Assembly (NCBI GenBank): GCA_964516325.1
Contig: CAZFAP010000233.1
Location: forward strand, 1-5,346
Reading direction: 5' to 3'
Source: CAZFAP01 sp964516325
GTDB taxonomy: Bacteria; Auribacterota; JABMQX01
Length of the DNA stretch: 5,346 nt
Every line of letters starts with the position of its first letter. The stretch's first letter is position 1. The notes beneath the pieces are model-generated. The model was not told the DNA's origin and made no database searches. It worked only from the letters and a program-made list of their open reading frames with translations. Shown here piece after piece: positions 1-5,178 of the stretch. The translations under genes were made by a program, and so were the position numbers.

Positions 1-526
1 GAACTTCAACAAGAACTTCACGGTCTATCCCGCCGATCCGGAGGATGATCCGCAGATTGGAGAAGTGGACATTCAAGTCTATGACACGGCTACAGGCTGG
101 GGTGACTGGGTGAACCTCCTGCACCTCGACAAGAGCCAGATTGACCCGCTGTTGGACCCGGCGGACAACACATCGCCTGAGCAAATTGATTTGTCGGCCT
201 ACGACGGGAAGAAGATTCAGCTTCGCTGGCGCTTCTTCGACGTGGTCTTCGACTACTGGTTCGCCATTGACGAGGTGAAGGTGTCCGGCATCCCGGCTCC
301 TGAGGAAGAGCCCGAGGTCATCGGTGTGGTCCTTGTCGGGGGCAAGGTGGCGCTGACCTGGGGCGCCTTTGGGACGGGTCAATATACCGTGCAGTACACC
401 GACAACCTCGTCGGCGGCCAGTGGACGAATGTTGCGGGAATGCCGATCAACGTGACCAACTGGCCGGGTGAAAACATCGCCGGCCTCGGGAAGCGGTACT
501 ACCGAGTCATGGCCCCGTCGCAATAA
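1..526 (+). CDS. Secreted jelly-roll protein with C-terminal beta-sandwich domain (5' partial)
   Basis: The frame is open from base 2 to the TAA at 524-526, so this is the last 174 residues of a gene that begins outside the window. The GTG at 65 is internal, because the frame reads through it with no sign of a start. Residues 1-97 look like the end of a MAM or choice-of-anchor type jelly roll: a strand with IQLRWRF, then FDYWFAIDEVKVSG, the usual closing strand of such domains. An acidic linker (PAPEEEPE, about 98-105) leads to a small Ig/FN3-like beta-sandwich (about 108-170) with VALTW, YTVQYTDNL, QWTNV and a final YYRV. This ending is common in exported proteins of Verrucomicrobiota-type bacteria (family knowledge). 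No PEP-CTERM, LPXTG or membrane anchor follows; the protein stops at PSQ. The enzymatic or binding role lies in the missing N-terminal part and cannot be told. The gene converges on the minus-strand gene at 875. Confidence 0.8.
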   Translation, partial: NFNKNFTVYPADPEDDPQIGEVDIQVYDTATGWGDWVNLLHLDKSQIDPLLDPADNTSPEQIDLSAYDGKKIQLRWRFFDVVFDYWFAIDEVKVSGIPAPEEEPEVIGVVLVGGKVALTWGAFGTGQYTVQYTDNLVGGQWTNVAGMPINVTNWPGENIAGLGKRYYRVMAPSQ

Positions 527-609
527 CAATCAACCCGCGAAAAGATTGATGGGCGCCAACTTTTCCGCCGAACGGTGAGAGCCAGCGGAGTAAAGGAGGC
601 TGTTGCCAG

Positions 610-645
610 GGTAGGAGGATGCGGGGGGTGTCTTCCTATTGTTCT
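610..645 (+). terminator. Candidate transcription terminator hairpin after the first gene
   Basis: TAGGAGGA at 612-619 pairs with TCTTCCTA at 631-638 (eight pairs, one G-T), and G-T wobbles at 610-611/639-640 can extend it. The loop is 11 bases and G-rich, and TTGTTCTG follows. It lies 86 bases after the stop at 526. The T tract is poor, so termination is only a possibility. Confidence 0.3.
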
Positions 646-768
646 GACGGGATGAACAGGATGCACGGGAGGGAGACGGTCATCCCCGCCGTGGCGGGGT
701 AGCTGCGCTGCCGAAGTCCAAAAGGCTTCACCGCCGCGGACACCTGCAATGGCGACCGGTGACGTGCC

Positions 769-828
769 GTCTGCTTTTTCCTTCTGGACCGCGTTCAGCC
801 CGCACGGGGGTTATCCCGTCAAGCAGAC
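769..828. repeat. Nested inverted repeat between convergent genes
   Basis: A perfect 8-base inverted repeat (GTCTGCTT at 769-776, AAGCAGAC at 821-828) encloses a perfect 5-base one (ACGGG 804-808, CCCGT 815-819, loop GGTTAT). It begins 46 bases past the minus-strand stop at 875, so it would be in the 3' tail of that transcript. It could stabilise the mRNA end or help termination. It is not followed by a T tract on the minus strand. Confidence 0.35.
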
Positions 829-874
829 TCCTTCACAGGGCTTCAGACGCTACTGAACTTATGATCGGGTGTAC

Positions 875-1819
875 TCAGGGCGCATGGACTATTAGCCGAT
901 AGTAACTCGCCCTGGACTCCTTTGGTCCGTCGTCTTGGAACGTCATCACCCCAGAAGGATCCTGCGGTAACCCTTCGGCGATTTTCTCCCAGCCTTTCCA
1001 GCCGAACGATTGCGACACGCTTCTCTCCACGTCGTAGGCATAGCCCTCCGTGCTCCGCCACGTGAGGGAAACGCCACCGGCGGAGCCTGCCGAAATCGTC
1101 GGCAAAGGAATGGGGCTGGTGTCGGCGCCGCTTTGAACCGCCGGCGTCAAGCTCTGGTTTGGAGTCCGCCCGACGATGAACCCGATATCCTCCGATTCAT
1201 ACACGAAAATGTCGTCCACCATCACGGTGACGGACCGGGCGTGAGTCAAGTGAGTGAGGGAGACTTGAGTTCTCCAGTTACTGATGCTGACGTCAGGGAC
1301 GGCTTCATGAACCGAGCCCGCCATGAAAATCCAATTCGAGAAACCGTTCCCCGACATCTCCACCGCCACGCTGTCCACGATCATCCCGTGCGCTTTCAGG
1401 TCGAGACGAGCGGTTTCGCTGTGCCCCGGCTCAACCTCGTAGAGGAGGGCAACGTTGCAGAAGGCCGTCCACGGGACGGAGACGCGGCCCACGGTGTCCC
1501 GCCAGGGCGATGATACAACCGAGTCCTGAGCGTCGCTTTTGTCCGCCGAGAGCTTGAGCAGTTTCACAGCCAGAACTCGGTTGCCGGGGTTGCGCCAGGG
1601 GTCGAGTTGCCAAGCAGCCTCCGCCCCGGTGCCGCTCCAACCCGCATCAATCACATCCTGCTCGGTGTGCCCAATCATCCAATCGTTCAAGTCCCCGTCA
1701 TCGGACCAGCTCAGATCGGGCGTTCCCGTCTCGGAGAAAAGCACCGTTGAGGCGGCTGGGGACACACTGAGAAGGGCAAACGCTGATCCGATAAGTAGAA
1801 CCATCCATGAACCTCTCAT
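875..1819 (-). CDS. Secreted protein of unknown function with C-terminal beta-sandwich domain
   Basis: A 314-residue protein read from ATG at 1819-1817 to TGA at 877-875. I chose this start because GAGAGGAG (1835-1828) sits eight bases upstream and the product then opens with a clean signal peptide: MRGSW, a hydrophobic stretch to about residue 20, and cleavage near 22-24 (SPAAS). An upstream TTG at 1942 would add 41 residues without a good ribosome site and would bury the signal. Residues 25-215 look beta-rich and aromatic with many Asp, Trp and Ser; the segment near 200-210 (VMVDDIFVYESEDIG) resembles the closing strand of a jelly-roll or concanavalin-like domain. A Pro/Ser linker (about 220-240) precedes an Ig/FN3-like sandwich (about 243-311) with GGVSLTW and ASYYRLIV, the same style as the end of the gene at 1-526. 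No anchor or sorting signal is seen. I do not recognise a named family or catalytic motif, so it stays a secreted protein of unknown role. Confidence 0.78.
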   Translation of the reverse strand: MRGSWMVLLIGSAFALLSVSPAASTVLFSETGTPDLSWSDDGDLNDWMIGHTEQDVIDAGWSGTGAEAAWQLDPWRNPGNRVLAVKLLKLSADKSDAQDSVVSSPWRDTVGRVSVPWTAFCNVALLYEVEPGHSETARLDLKAHGMIVDSVAVEMSGNGFSNWIFMAGSVHEAVPDVSISNWRTQVSLTHLTHARSVTVMVDDIFVYESEDIGFIVGRTPNQSLTPAVQSGADTSPIPLPTISAGSAGGVSLTWRSTEGYAYDVERSVSQSFGWKGWEKIAEGLPQDPSGVMTFQDDGPKESRASYYRLIVHAP

Positions 1820-1827
1820 TGGGTAGA

Positions 1828-1835
1828 CTCCTCTC
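1828..1835 (-). promoter_or_regulatory. Ribosome binding site of the minus-strand secreted protein
   Basis: On the minus strand this reads GAGAGGAG, eight bases before the ATG at 1819. It is the main reason for preferring that start over the in-frame TTG at 1942, which has only AAAGAA-like sequence before it. Confidence 0.65.
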
Positions 1836-1843
1836 GCCACCTC

Positions 1844-1870
1844 CGTCGTAGCGACGACAGAACAGTGTTC
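1844..1870 (-). promoter_or_regulatory. Leader hairpin and adjacent dyad upstream of the minus-strand gene
   Basis: CGTCG (1844-1848) and CGACG (1852-1856) form a perfect five-pair stem with loop TAG, nine bases upstream of the ribosome site. Next to it is the dyad GAACAGTGTTC (1860-1870), two GAACA arms around one central base. It resembles a small operator. It is not a standard LexA box, which has four bases between GAAC and GTTC. Regulation here is inferred from symmetry alone. Confidence 0.3.
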
Positions 1871-1913
1871 CTGCGAGCCGACTTGTCGCAAAAAACGCAC
1901 ACCAGTCAACACA

Positions 1914-1942
1914 AGTTTACCTTGTTGCGGGGAGCCCTTCAA
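1914..1942 (-). promoter_or_regulatory. Candidate sigma-70 type promoter for the minus-strand secreted protein
   Basis: Read on the minus strand: TTGAAG (1942-1937), a 17-base spacer, then TAAACT (1919-1914). Each box matches four of six consensus bases. Transcription would begin near 1907 and leave a leader of about 90 bases. A second possibility, TTGACT at 1910-1905, has a better -35 but no matching -10. Confidence 0.3.
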
Positions 1943-2118
1943 ATTCTTTGGCCAACGAGCTGACGGAGTCGGCGCTCGGGGACAACGGGGTCATTGCAGG
2001 ACGGATGGAGGGGAAAAGCAGTGGCTTCGGTTGGCGCAGAGCTGCCAAGGTGCGAGGCTCGAACTCGTGGTCACTCGAAATGCTGACCAGGCCACTGAGG
2101 CGATGTGGGAACCAAAGC

Positions 2119-2147
2119 TTGTCAGAGGAAGGAATCGTTGATATACA
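2119..2147 (+). promoter_or_regulatory. Candidate sigma-70 type promoter for the reductase and propeller genes
   Basis: TTGTCA (2119-2124, five of six consensus bases) is followed after exactly 17 bases by TATACA (2142-2147, four of six). Transcription would start near 2154, giving a leader of about 95 bases before the reductase ATG. TTGACT at 2201 is a good -35 word but has no -10 at the right distance. Confidence 0.4.
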
Positions 2148-2233
2148 AAGGTTGTTTTAGGATTGTCGCCCGCTATCAGTTGTATCGTGGGTCAGGGACT
2201 TTGACTCGGGAACATCTGTCGGTTTCGGAAGAC

Positions 2234-2240
2234 AAGGAGG
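2234..2240 (+). promoter_or_regulatory. Strong ribosome binding site fixing the reductase start
   Basis: AAGGAGG, an almost perfect Shine-Dalgarno sequence, lies eight bases before the ATG at 2249. It decides against longer in-frame starts, such as GTG at 2105, and places the twin-arginine motif at the very N-terminus. Confidence 0.85.
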
Positions 2241-2248
2241 GTGATTCA

Positions 2249-3274
2249 ATGGATAGACGGTCCTTTCTACGGTTTGTCGGCGGAACGGCTGCGGCAACCG
2301 CGCTCGGTTGGAGAGTTGATGCGGCCTCTGAGGCGATGGAGGCGAGGGCCGGCAAAGAAATCAAGCCTCTGCCGAAAAGGCCGCTCGGCAAAACCGGCGA
2401 GAAGCTCTCCATCATCGGCTACGGCGGTCTCGCGCTGAACCGCGAAGAGCAGTCCGTCGTCAACGAGTCCATCAGCATGGCCATTGACCGAGGCTTGAAC
2501 TATCTCGATGTCGCCCCCGCCTATGGAGATGCGGAAGAAAAAATGGGGGTCGCCCTTCAGGGAAAGCGTAACAAGGTCTTCCTCTCCTGCAAGACCGGCA
2601 AGCGCGACAAGACGGCCGCCGAAGCCGAGCTTCACCGCTCCCTGGAACGCCTCAAAACCGACCATTTCGACCTGTATCAACTCCATCACCTCCGGACCAA
2701 GGAAGACGTCGAACAAGCCCTCGGCCCCAGCGGCGCCATGGAGGCGTTCGTCGAAGCCAGGAAGAAAGGCTACGTCCGATTCCTCGGCTTCTCAGCCCAT
2801 ACGATGAAGGCGGCGCTCCTCGCGATGGGAAAGTTCCCCTTTGACACGATCCTGTTTCCGGTCAACTTTGGGGAGTGCCTCACAACCGGTTTCGGTCCGC
2901 CCGTCGTGGAGAAAGCCAATGAAAAGGGAATGGGAATCCTCGCCATGAAAGGGATGTACGCCGGCCTTTGGCCCGCCGGTGCAAATCGCCTTGCCCCCAA
3001 GTGGTGGTACAAGCCCGTCTCAGACCCCGCGGAAATAGACCTCGCTCTTCGCTTCACTCTTTCCCAGCCCGGCGTCACGACGGCGGTAACTCCCAGCGAT
3101 GTGGGTCTGATTCGCCAGGCTATTGACATCGCACCGAACTATCGCCCGCTGACCGACGCGGATCGCGAAAAGCTTCGGAAGATGTCCGAGGGTTTTGTTT
3201 CCTATTTCCAGGACGAGGAGAAAAAGGCTGTCAGTTTTCATAGGTACTGGGATGAGTCTCTGGTCTCGGTCTGA
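2249..3274 (+). CDS. Aldo/keto reductase with twin-arginine export signal
   Basis: A 341-residue member of the aldo/keto reductase superfamily, which uses NAD(P)H to interconvert carbonyls and alcohols. It starts with a Tat signal: DRRSFLR at residues 2-8, a weakly hydrophobic h-region (about 9-21) and a likely cleavage site after A25 (VDA). The TIM-barrel enzyme follows: LGKTGEKLSIIGYGG (46-60) is the usual first strand. The catalytic tetrad is complete: D87 (LDVAPAYG), Y92, K115 (FLSCKTGK) and H146 (DLYQLHH). GFSAH near 180-184 and LRFTLSQPGVTTAV near 267-280 match the later barrel and cofactor-side segments. Length minus signal is normal for the superfamily. No C-terminal iron-sulfur ferredoxin segment is present, unlike some relatives. 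A Tat signal implies folding with cofactor in the cytoplasm before export, which fits a nucleotide-dependent enzyme. The substrate cannot be told; sugars or aldehydes are family-typical. The propeller gene follows after 55 bases on the same strand, so the two are probably co-transcribed. Confidence 0.93.
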   Translation: MDRRSFLRFVGGTAAATALGWRVDAASEAMEARAGKEIKPLPKRPLGKTGEKLSIIGYGGLALNREEQSVVNESISMAIDRGLNYLDVAPAYGDAEEKMGVALQGKRNKVFLSCKTGKRDKTAAEAELHRSLERLKTDHFDLYQLHHLRTKEDVEQALGPSGAMEAFVEARKKGYVRFLGFSAHTMKAALLAMGKFPFDTILFPVNFGECLTTGFGPPVVEKANEKGMGILAMKGMYAGLWPAGANRLAPKWWYKPVSDPAEIDLALRFTLSQPGVTTAVTPSDVGLIRQAIDIAPNYRPLTDADREKLRKMSEGFVSYFQDEEKKAVSFHRYWDESLVSV

Positions 3275-3288
3275 CTGCGGTCCCCAAC

Positions 3289-3327
3289 CGGCGTCGTCCT
3301 GTCGCCGCCTGCATCCGCCGGATTTTT
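3289..3327 (+). promoter_or_regulatory. Possible attenuating hairpins between reductase and propeller genes
   Basis: CGGCG (3289-3293) pairs with CGCCG (3303-3307). A second tiny stem, ATCC/GGAT (3313-3316/3320-3323), is followed at once by TTTT (3324-3327), just before the ATG at 3330. A stem of four pairs is too weak for a confident terminator. It might lower read-through or simply be chance. Confidence 0.2.
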
Positions 3328-3329
3328 GT

Positions 3330-4880
3330 ATGCGGGGCGAGGCTCTGGATAGATCGCGGTCTTGGGCGATGCTGATCTTTTCTTTGACGCTGCTTTTGAC
3401 AAACGGGGTATTTTCGGCCGAGCCGGCTCGTGTCGCGCAAGGAGCCTTTCGGTTCACGGACGTCACGGCACAGGCAGGCGTTTGCGGGCTTGAGCGATAC
3501 GGCGGGCACGGGATCGCATGGGCTGACCTCGACGGCGACAGTTGGGACGATGCATACACGACCAATATCTTTGACCCGCCGCCCCTGCCGGACCTTTTGT
3601 ACGTCAACCAGCGAGATGGCTCGTTCCGCGAGTGCGCCAGGGAGCGCGGCGTGCAAGACCTCTTCTCCGAGGGAAGCCACGGCGTCGCTTTTGGCGACAT
3701 TGACGCCGACGGCGACTACGACGTTTTCAACGGCACAACCGGAAGTTCCGATCACCTCTACCTGAACGACGGGCGCGGATACTTCACCGATGTTTCCGAC
3801 AAAGCTGGAATCGCGCCTGACCCGACCTTGACCCGCGGAGTCCTGTTCGCAGATTTTGATGGCGATGGCGATTTGGACCTCTTCACTTGCACGCCTGCCT
3901 CCGTGCCGTGGAAAGAGTGGGAACCAAAATTCCCGCTATGGGACGGGCCGACAAATATCCCCCGACTCTACATGAACCGGGGCGACGGAACTTTCTCACG
4001 CGATGACCGCGGCGTGCCGTTTGTTTCCTTTGAGCAGGGCTGCACCGCAGCGGACTTTGACCAGGACGGCGATGAGGACTTGTTCGTCTGCCGATGGAGG
4101 ACACCAAGCCTCCTCTATCGCAACGACGGCAAAGGTTATTTCTCGGCCTGTTCCCGCGAGGTTGGTCTGCCCAGCGATGACGACAGACGCATCAACGGAG
4201 CAACCTTCGGCGATGTTGACAATGACGGTGACCTCGACCTCATCATGGGACCGTCGGGGGAACGGGGAGGGTTCTGTGAGACCTTCTTGAACGATGGAAC
4301 CGGCCACTTTCACTCTCTTCAGACCCTTTCGGCTCTCGGGTTCACGCCGATGCTCGCCGACTTAGACAACGACGGCGACCTCGACCTTTACACCGGAACG
4401 AATCTCTTCTCAAACGACGGGAGAGGGCGATTCCAGGACGTGCCGTTAGGCGGTATGTCAGTCCCCTTCAATGACCCACGCTGCTCCGCCGCCACCGACT
4501 TTGACCACGACGGCGACCTCGACGTCTTCCTCGTCTGCAAACGTTCCCAGAACTACTTCTTCCGCAACGAGACGAACAACCGAAACTGGCTGAAAGTGAA
4601 GCTGATCGGACGAAACGGCGTCGCCGGAGCATTCGGCGCCTACGTCTGGGTCTATGATTCCGGCCATGCCGGTGACAAGTCCCACCTCCGCGGCACCCGC
4701 TACCCCCAATCCGCCTTCGGCTACCTCGGCCAGCATTCCCCCGTTCTCCACTTCGGCGTTGACGCCGCGAAGCACTACGACCTCCGCGTCAGGTTCCTCG
4801 ACGGGAAAGAAGCGATCCTGACGAACATCGCGGCTGGAACGACCGTGCTGCTCCGCCATCCGAGCGCCCCCGTTCAGTGA
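3330..4880 (+). CDS. Exported FG-GAP/VCBS propeller protein with C-terminal ASPIC/UnbV domain
   Basis: A 516-residue CRTAC1-like protein. A signal peptide runs over about residues 1-30: charged MRGEALDRSR, hydrophobic LIFSLTLLL, cleavage near GVFSA. Seven Asp-rich calcium loops follow at about 66, 123, 175, 242, 295, 344 and 390, six of type DxDxDGDxD and the first DLDGDSWDD. They are spaced 46-67 residues apart and each is followed by a LYxNDGxGxF-type strand. This is the pattern of a seven-bladed FG-GAP/integrin-alpha-like propeller. Residues about 419-510 form an ASPIC/UnbV domain, with NWLKVKLIG, GAFGAYVWVY, SAFGYLGQHSPVLHFGV and a final TNIAAGTTVLL. Such proteins are exported and bind calcium and often carbohydrate or protein partners (family knowledge); the ligand here is unknown. 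The start is uncertain: ATG 3252 would overlap the reductase by 23 bases but leave an overlong n-region, and ATG 3369 would lose the charges. None has a strong ribosome site. No membrane anchor is seen. Confidence 0.88.
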   Translation: MRGEALDRSRSWAMLIFSLTLLLTNGVFSAEPARVAQGAFRFTDVTAQAGVCGLERYGGHGIAWADLDGDSWDDAYTTNIFDPPPLPDLLYVNQRDGSFRECARERGVQDLFSEGSHGVAFGDIDADGDYDVFNGTTGSSDHLYLNDGRGYFTDVSDKAGIAPDPTLTRGVLFADFDGDGDLDLFTCTPASVPWKEWEPKFPLWDGPTNIPRLYMNRGDGTFSRDDRGVPFVSFEQGCTAADFDQDGDEDLFVCRWRTPSLLYRNDGKGYFSACSREVGLPSDDDRRINGATFGDVDNDGDLDLIMGPSGERGGFCETFLNDGTGHFHSLQTLSALGFTPMLADLDNDGDLDLYTGTNLFSNDGRGRFQDVPLGGMSVPFNDPRCSAATDFDHDGDLDVFLVCKRSQNYFFRNETNNRNWLKVKLIGRNGVAGAFGAYVWVYDSGHAGDKSHLRGTRYPQSAFGYLGQHSPVLHFGVDAAKHYDLRVRFLDGKEAILTNIAAGTTVLLRHPSAPVQ

Positions 4881-4892
4881 CGCTGACACGTA

Positions 4893-4913
4893 GTCGGTCC
4901 GGGTCAGGCCGAC
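4893..4913 (+). repeat. Short hairpin just after the propeller gene
   Basis: GTCGG and CC (4893-4900, with one bulged T) pair with GG and CCGAC (4907-4913) around the loop GGGTCA. It starts 12 bases after the stop and has no T tract, so it may protect the mRNA end but is not a typical terminator. Confidence 0.3.
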
Positions 4914-4922
4914 AGGATGAAG

Positions 4923-4960
4923 CCCCACTGCCGCCGAAACTGCGGTTTTCTGGGGAACTT
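4923..4960 (+). terminator. Candidate terminator of the reductase-propeller transcript
   Basis: A nested stem-loop: CCCCA (4923-4927) pairs with TGGGG (4951-4955), and inside it CCGC (4931-4934) pairs with GCGG (4942-4945) around CGAAACT. TTTT follows the inner stem (4946-4949), and AACTT then TTT follow the outer stem. It lies 42 bases after the stop at 4880 and upstream of the next promoter, which is where a terminator would be expected. Confidence 0.45.
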
Positions 4961-5036
4961 TTCGCTCAATCATGGGTCAAATAAATGTAGTCGGTGTTGT
5001 TACAATGCTTTTGCGCGCCCACTCAGGGTGGTGAGT

Positions 5037-5042
5037 TATAAT
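5037..5042 (+). promoter_or_regulatory. Perfect -10 box of the gene at 5175
   Basis: TATAAT matches the sigma-70 -10 consensus exactly. No good -35 lies 16-18 bases upstream (the area is GCGCGCC); TTGCGC at 5011-5016 is 20 bases away. This suggests a promoter that depends on an activator or on its strong -10. The start would be near 5049, close to the first leader hairpin. Confidence 0.5.
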
Positions 5043-5045
5043 TCA

Positions 5046-5142
5046 GAGAACGAAGAGGGAGTCCGCTCCCGTGGGTCGTTCTCATTGTCTTTGGCATGGA
5101 GCTTACACGGAGATGAACCGTCGGGACGCTGCCCGACCGTTC
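5046..5142 (+). promoter_or_regulatory. Structured 5' leader with two stem-loops
   Basis: Stem 1: GAGAACGA (5046-5053) pairs perfectly with TCGTTCTC (5076-5083). Within it GGGAG (5057-5061) pairs with CTCCC (5066-5070) around a TCCG tetraloop of the UNCG type. Stem 2: GAACCGTCGGG (5115-5125) pairs with CCCGACCGTTC (5132-5142), eleven positions with one C-C mismatch and a six-base loop. GAACG of stem 1 (5048-5052) can instead pair with CGTTC of stem 2 (5138-5142), so two folds are possible. It matches no riboswitch class I recognise. It lies between the -10 box and the ribosome site, as a cis-regulatory leader would. Confidence 0.45.
5096..5116 (+). CDS. Possible six-residue leader peptide (tentative)
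   Basis: ATG at 5096 reads MELTRR then TGA at 5114-5116. The stop overlaps the next ATG (5113) as ATGA. No clear ribosome site precedes it, so translation is uncertain. It ends exactly where leader stem 2 begins. Confidence 0.15.
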   Translation: MELTRR

Positions 5143-5178
5143 CTTTCGGAAAAGAGAGCAAAAAGGAGGACACAATGA
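5113..5178 (+). CDS. Possible 21-residue upstream ORF overlapping the next gene start (tentative)
   Basis: ATG at 5113 opens a 21-residue frame, starting MNRRDAARPF and ending KRRTQ, strongly basic. Its TGA (5176-5178) overlaps the ATG of the next gene (5175) as ATGA, the classic arrangement for coupled translation. GGAG (5109-5112) touches the ATG, which is too close for a good ribosome site. It spans leader stem 2, so ribosomes on it would unfold that stem. It could equally be chance. Confidence 0.2.
   Translation: MNRRDAARPFLSEKRAKRRTQ

Larger units (their letters stand above)
527..874. other. Gene-free convergent intergenic region rich in hairpins
   Basis: No convincing gene lies in these 348 bases, which separate two genes transcribed towards each other. 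They hold several inverted repeats: TAGGAGGA/TCTTCCTA (612-619/631-638), CCCCGCC/GGCGGGG (684-690/693-699), and GTCTGCTT/AAGCAGAC (769-776/821-828), the last enclosing ACGGG/CCCGT (804-808/815-819). This fits a region where transcripts from both sides end, but none is a textbook hairpin with a long T-run. Confidence 0.55.
1820..2248. other. Divergent intergenic region
   Basis: This 429-base gap separates the minus-strand secreted protein from the plus-strand reductase. I see no convincing gene. A 70-codon frame from a TTG at 1948 to 2160 has no ribosome site and no recognisable product. The gap contains candidate promoters for both neighbours, short hairpins TTGGC/GCCAA (2031-2035/2044-2048) and TGGTCA/TGACCA (2068-2073/2084-2089), and the leader dyad at 1860-1870. 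Confidence 0.5.

Noticed and set aside
684..699. CCCCGCC-GT-GGCGGGG as a strong terminator
   Set aside because: The symmetry is perfect, but two bases cannot close a loop, so the real stem is six pairs, and no T tract follows on either strand.
1010..1513. 167-codon plus-strand frame inside the minus-strand secreted protein
   Set aside because: It is the opposite-strand shadow of a gene with a signal peptide and ribosome site; its composition (Arg, His, Pro-rich) is typical of such shadows in GC-rich DNA.
2028..2075. tRNA-like stretch with GCGAG-GCTCGAA-CTCGT
   Set aside because: The arm resembles a T-arm but the loop is out of register, and no acceptor stem, D-arm or anticodon arm can be built around it.
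1948..2160. 70-codon plus-strand frame from a TTG in the divergent region
   Set aside because: It has no ribosome site, starts with TTG, shows no recognisable domain, and overlaps the candidate promoters and hairpins of both neighbours.
2105..2248. In-frame N-terminal extension of the reductase from GTG at 2105
   Set aside because: It would bury the Tat motif behind 48 residues and ignore the strong AAGGAGG at 2234-2240; it would also start upstream of the predicted promoter.
3195..3329. Upstream TTG and ATG starts of the propeller gene inside the reductase
   Set aside because: A TTG at 3195 lies deep in the reductase, and both it and the ATG at 3252 put a long Arg-rich segment ahead of the signal peptide. 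ATG 3252 is kept only as an alternative.
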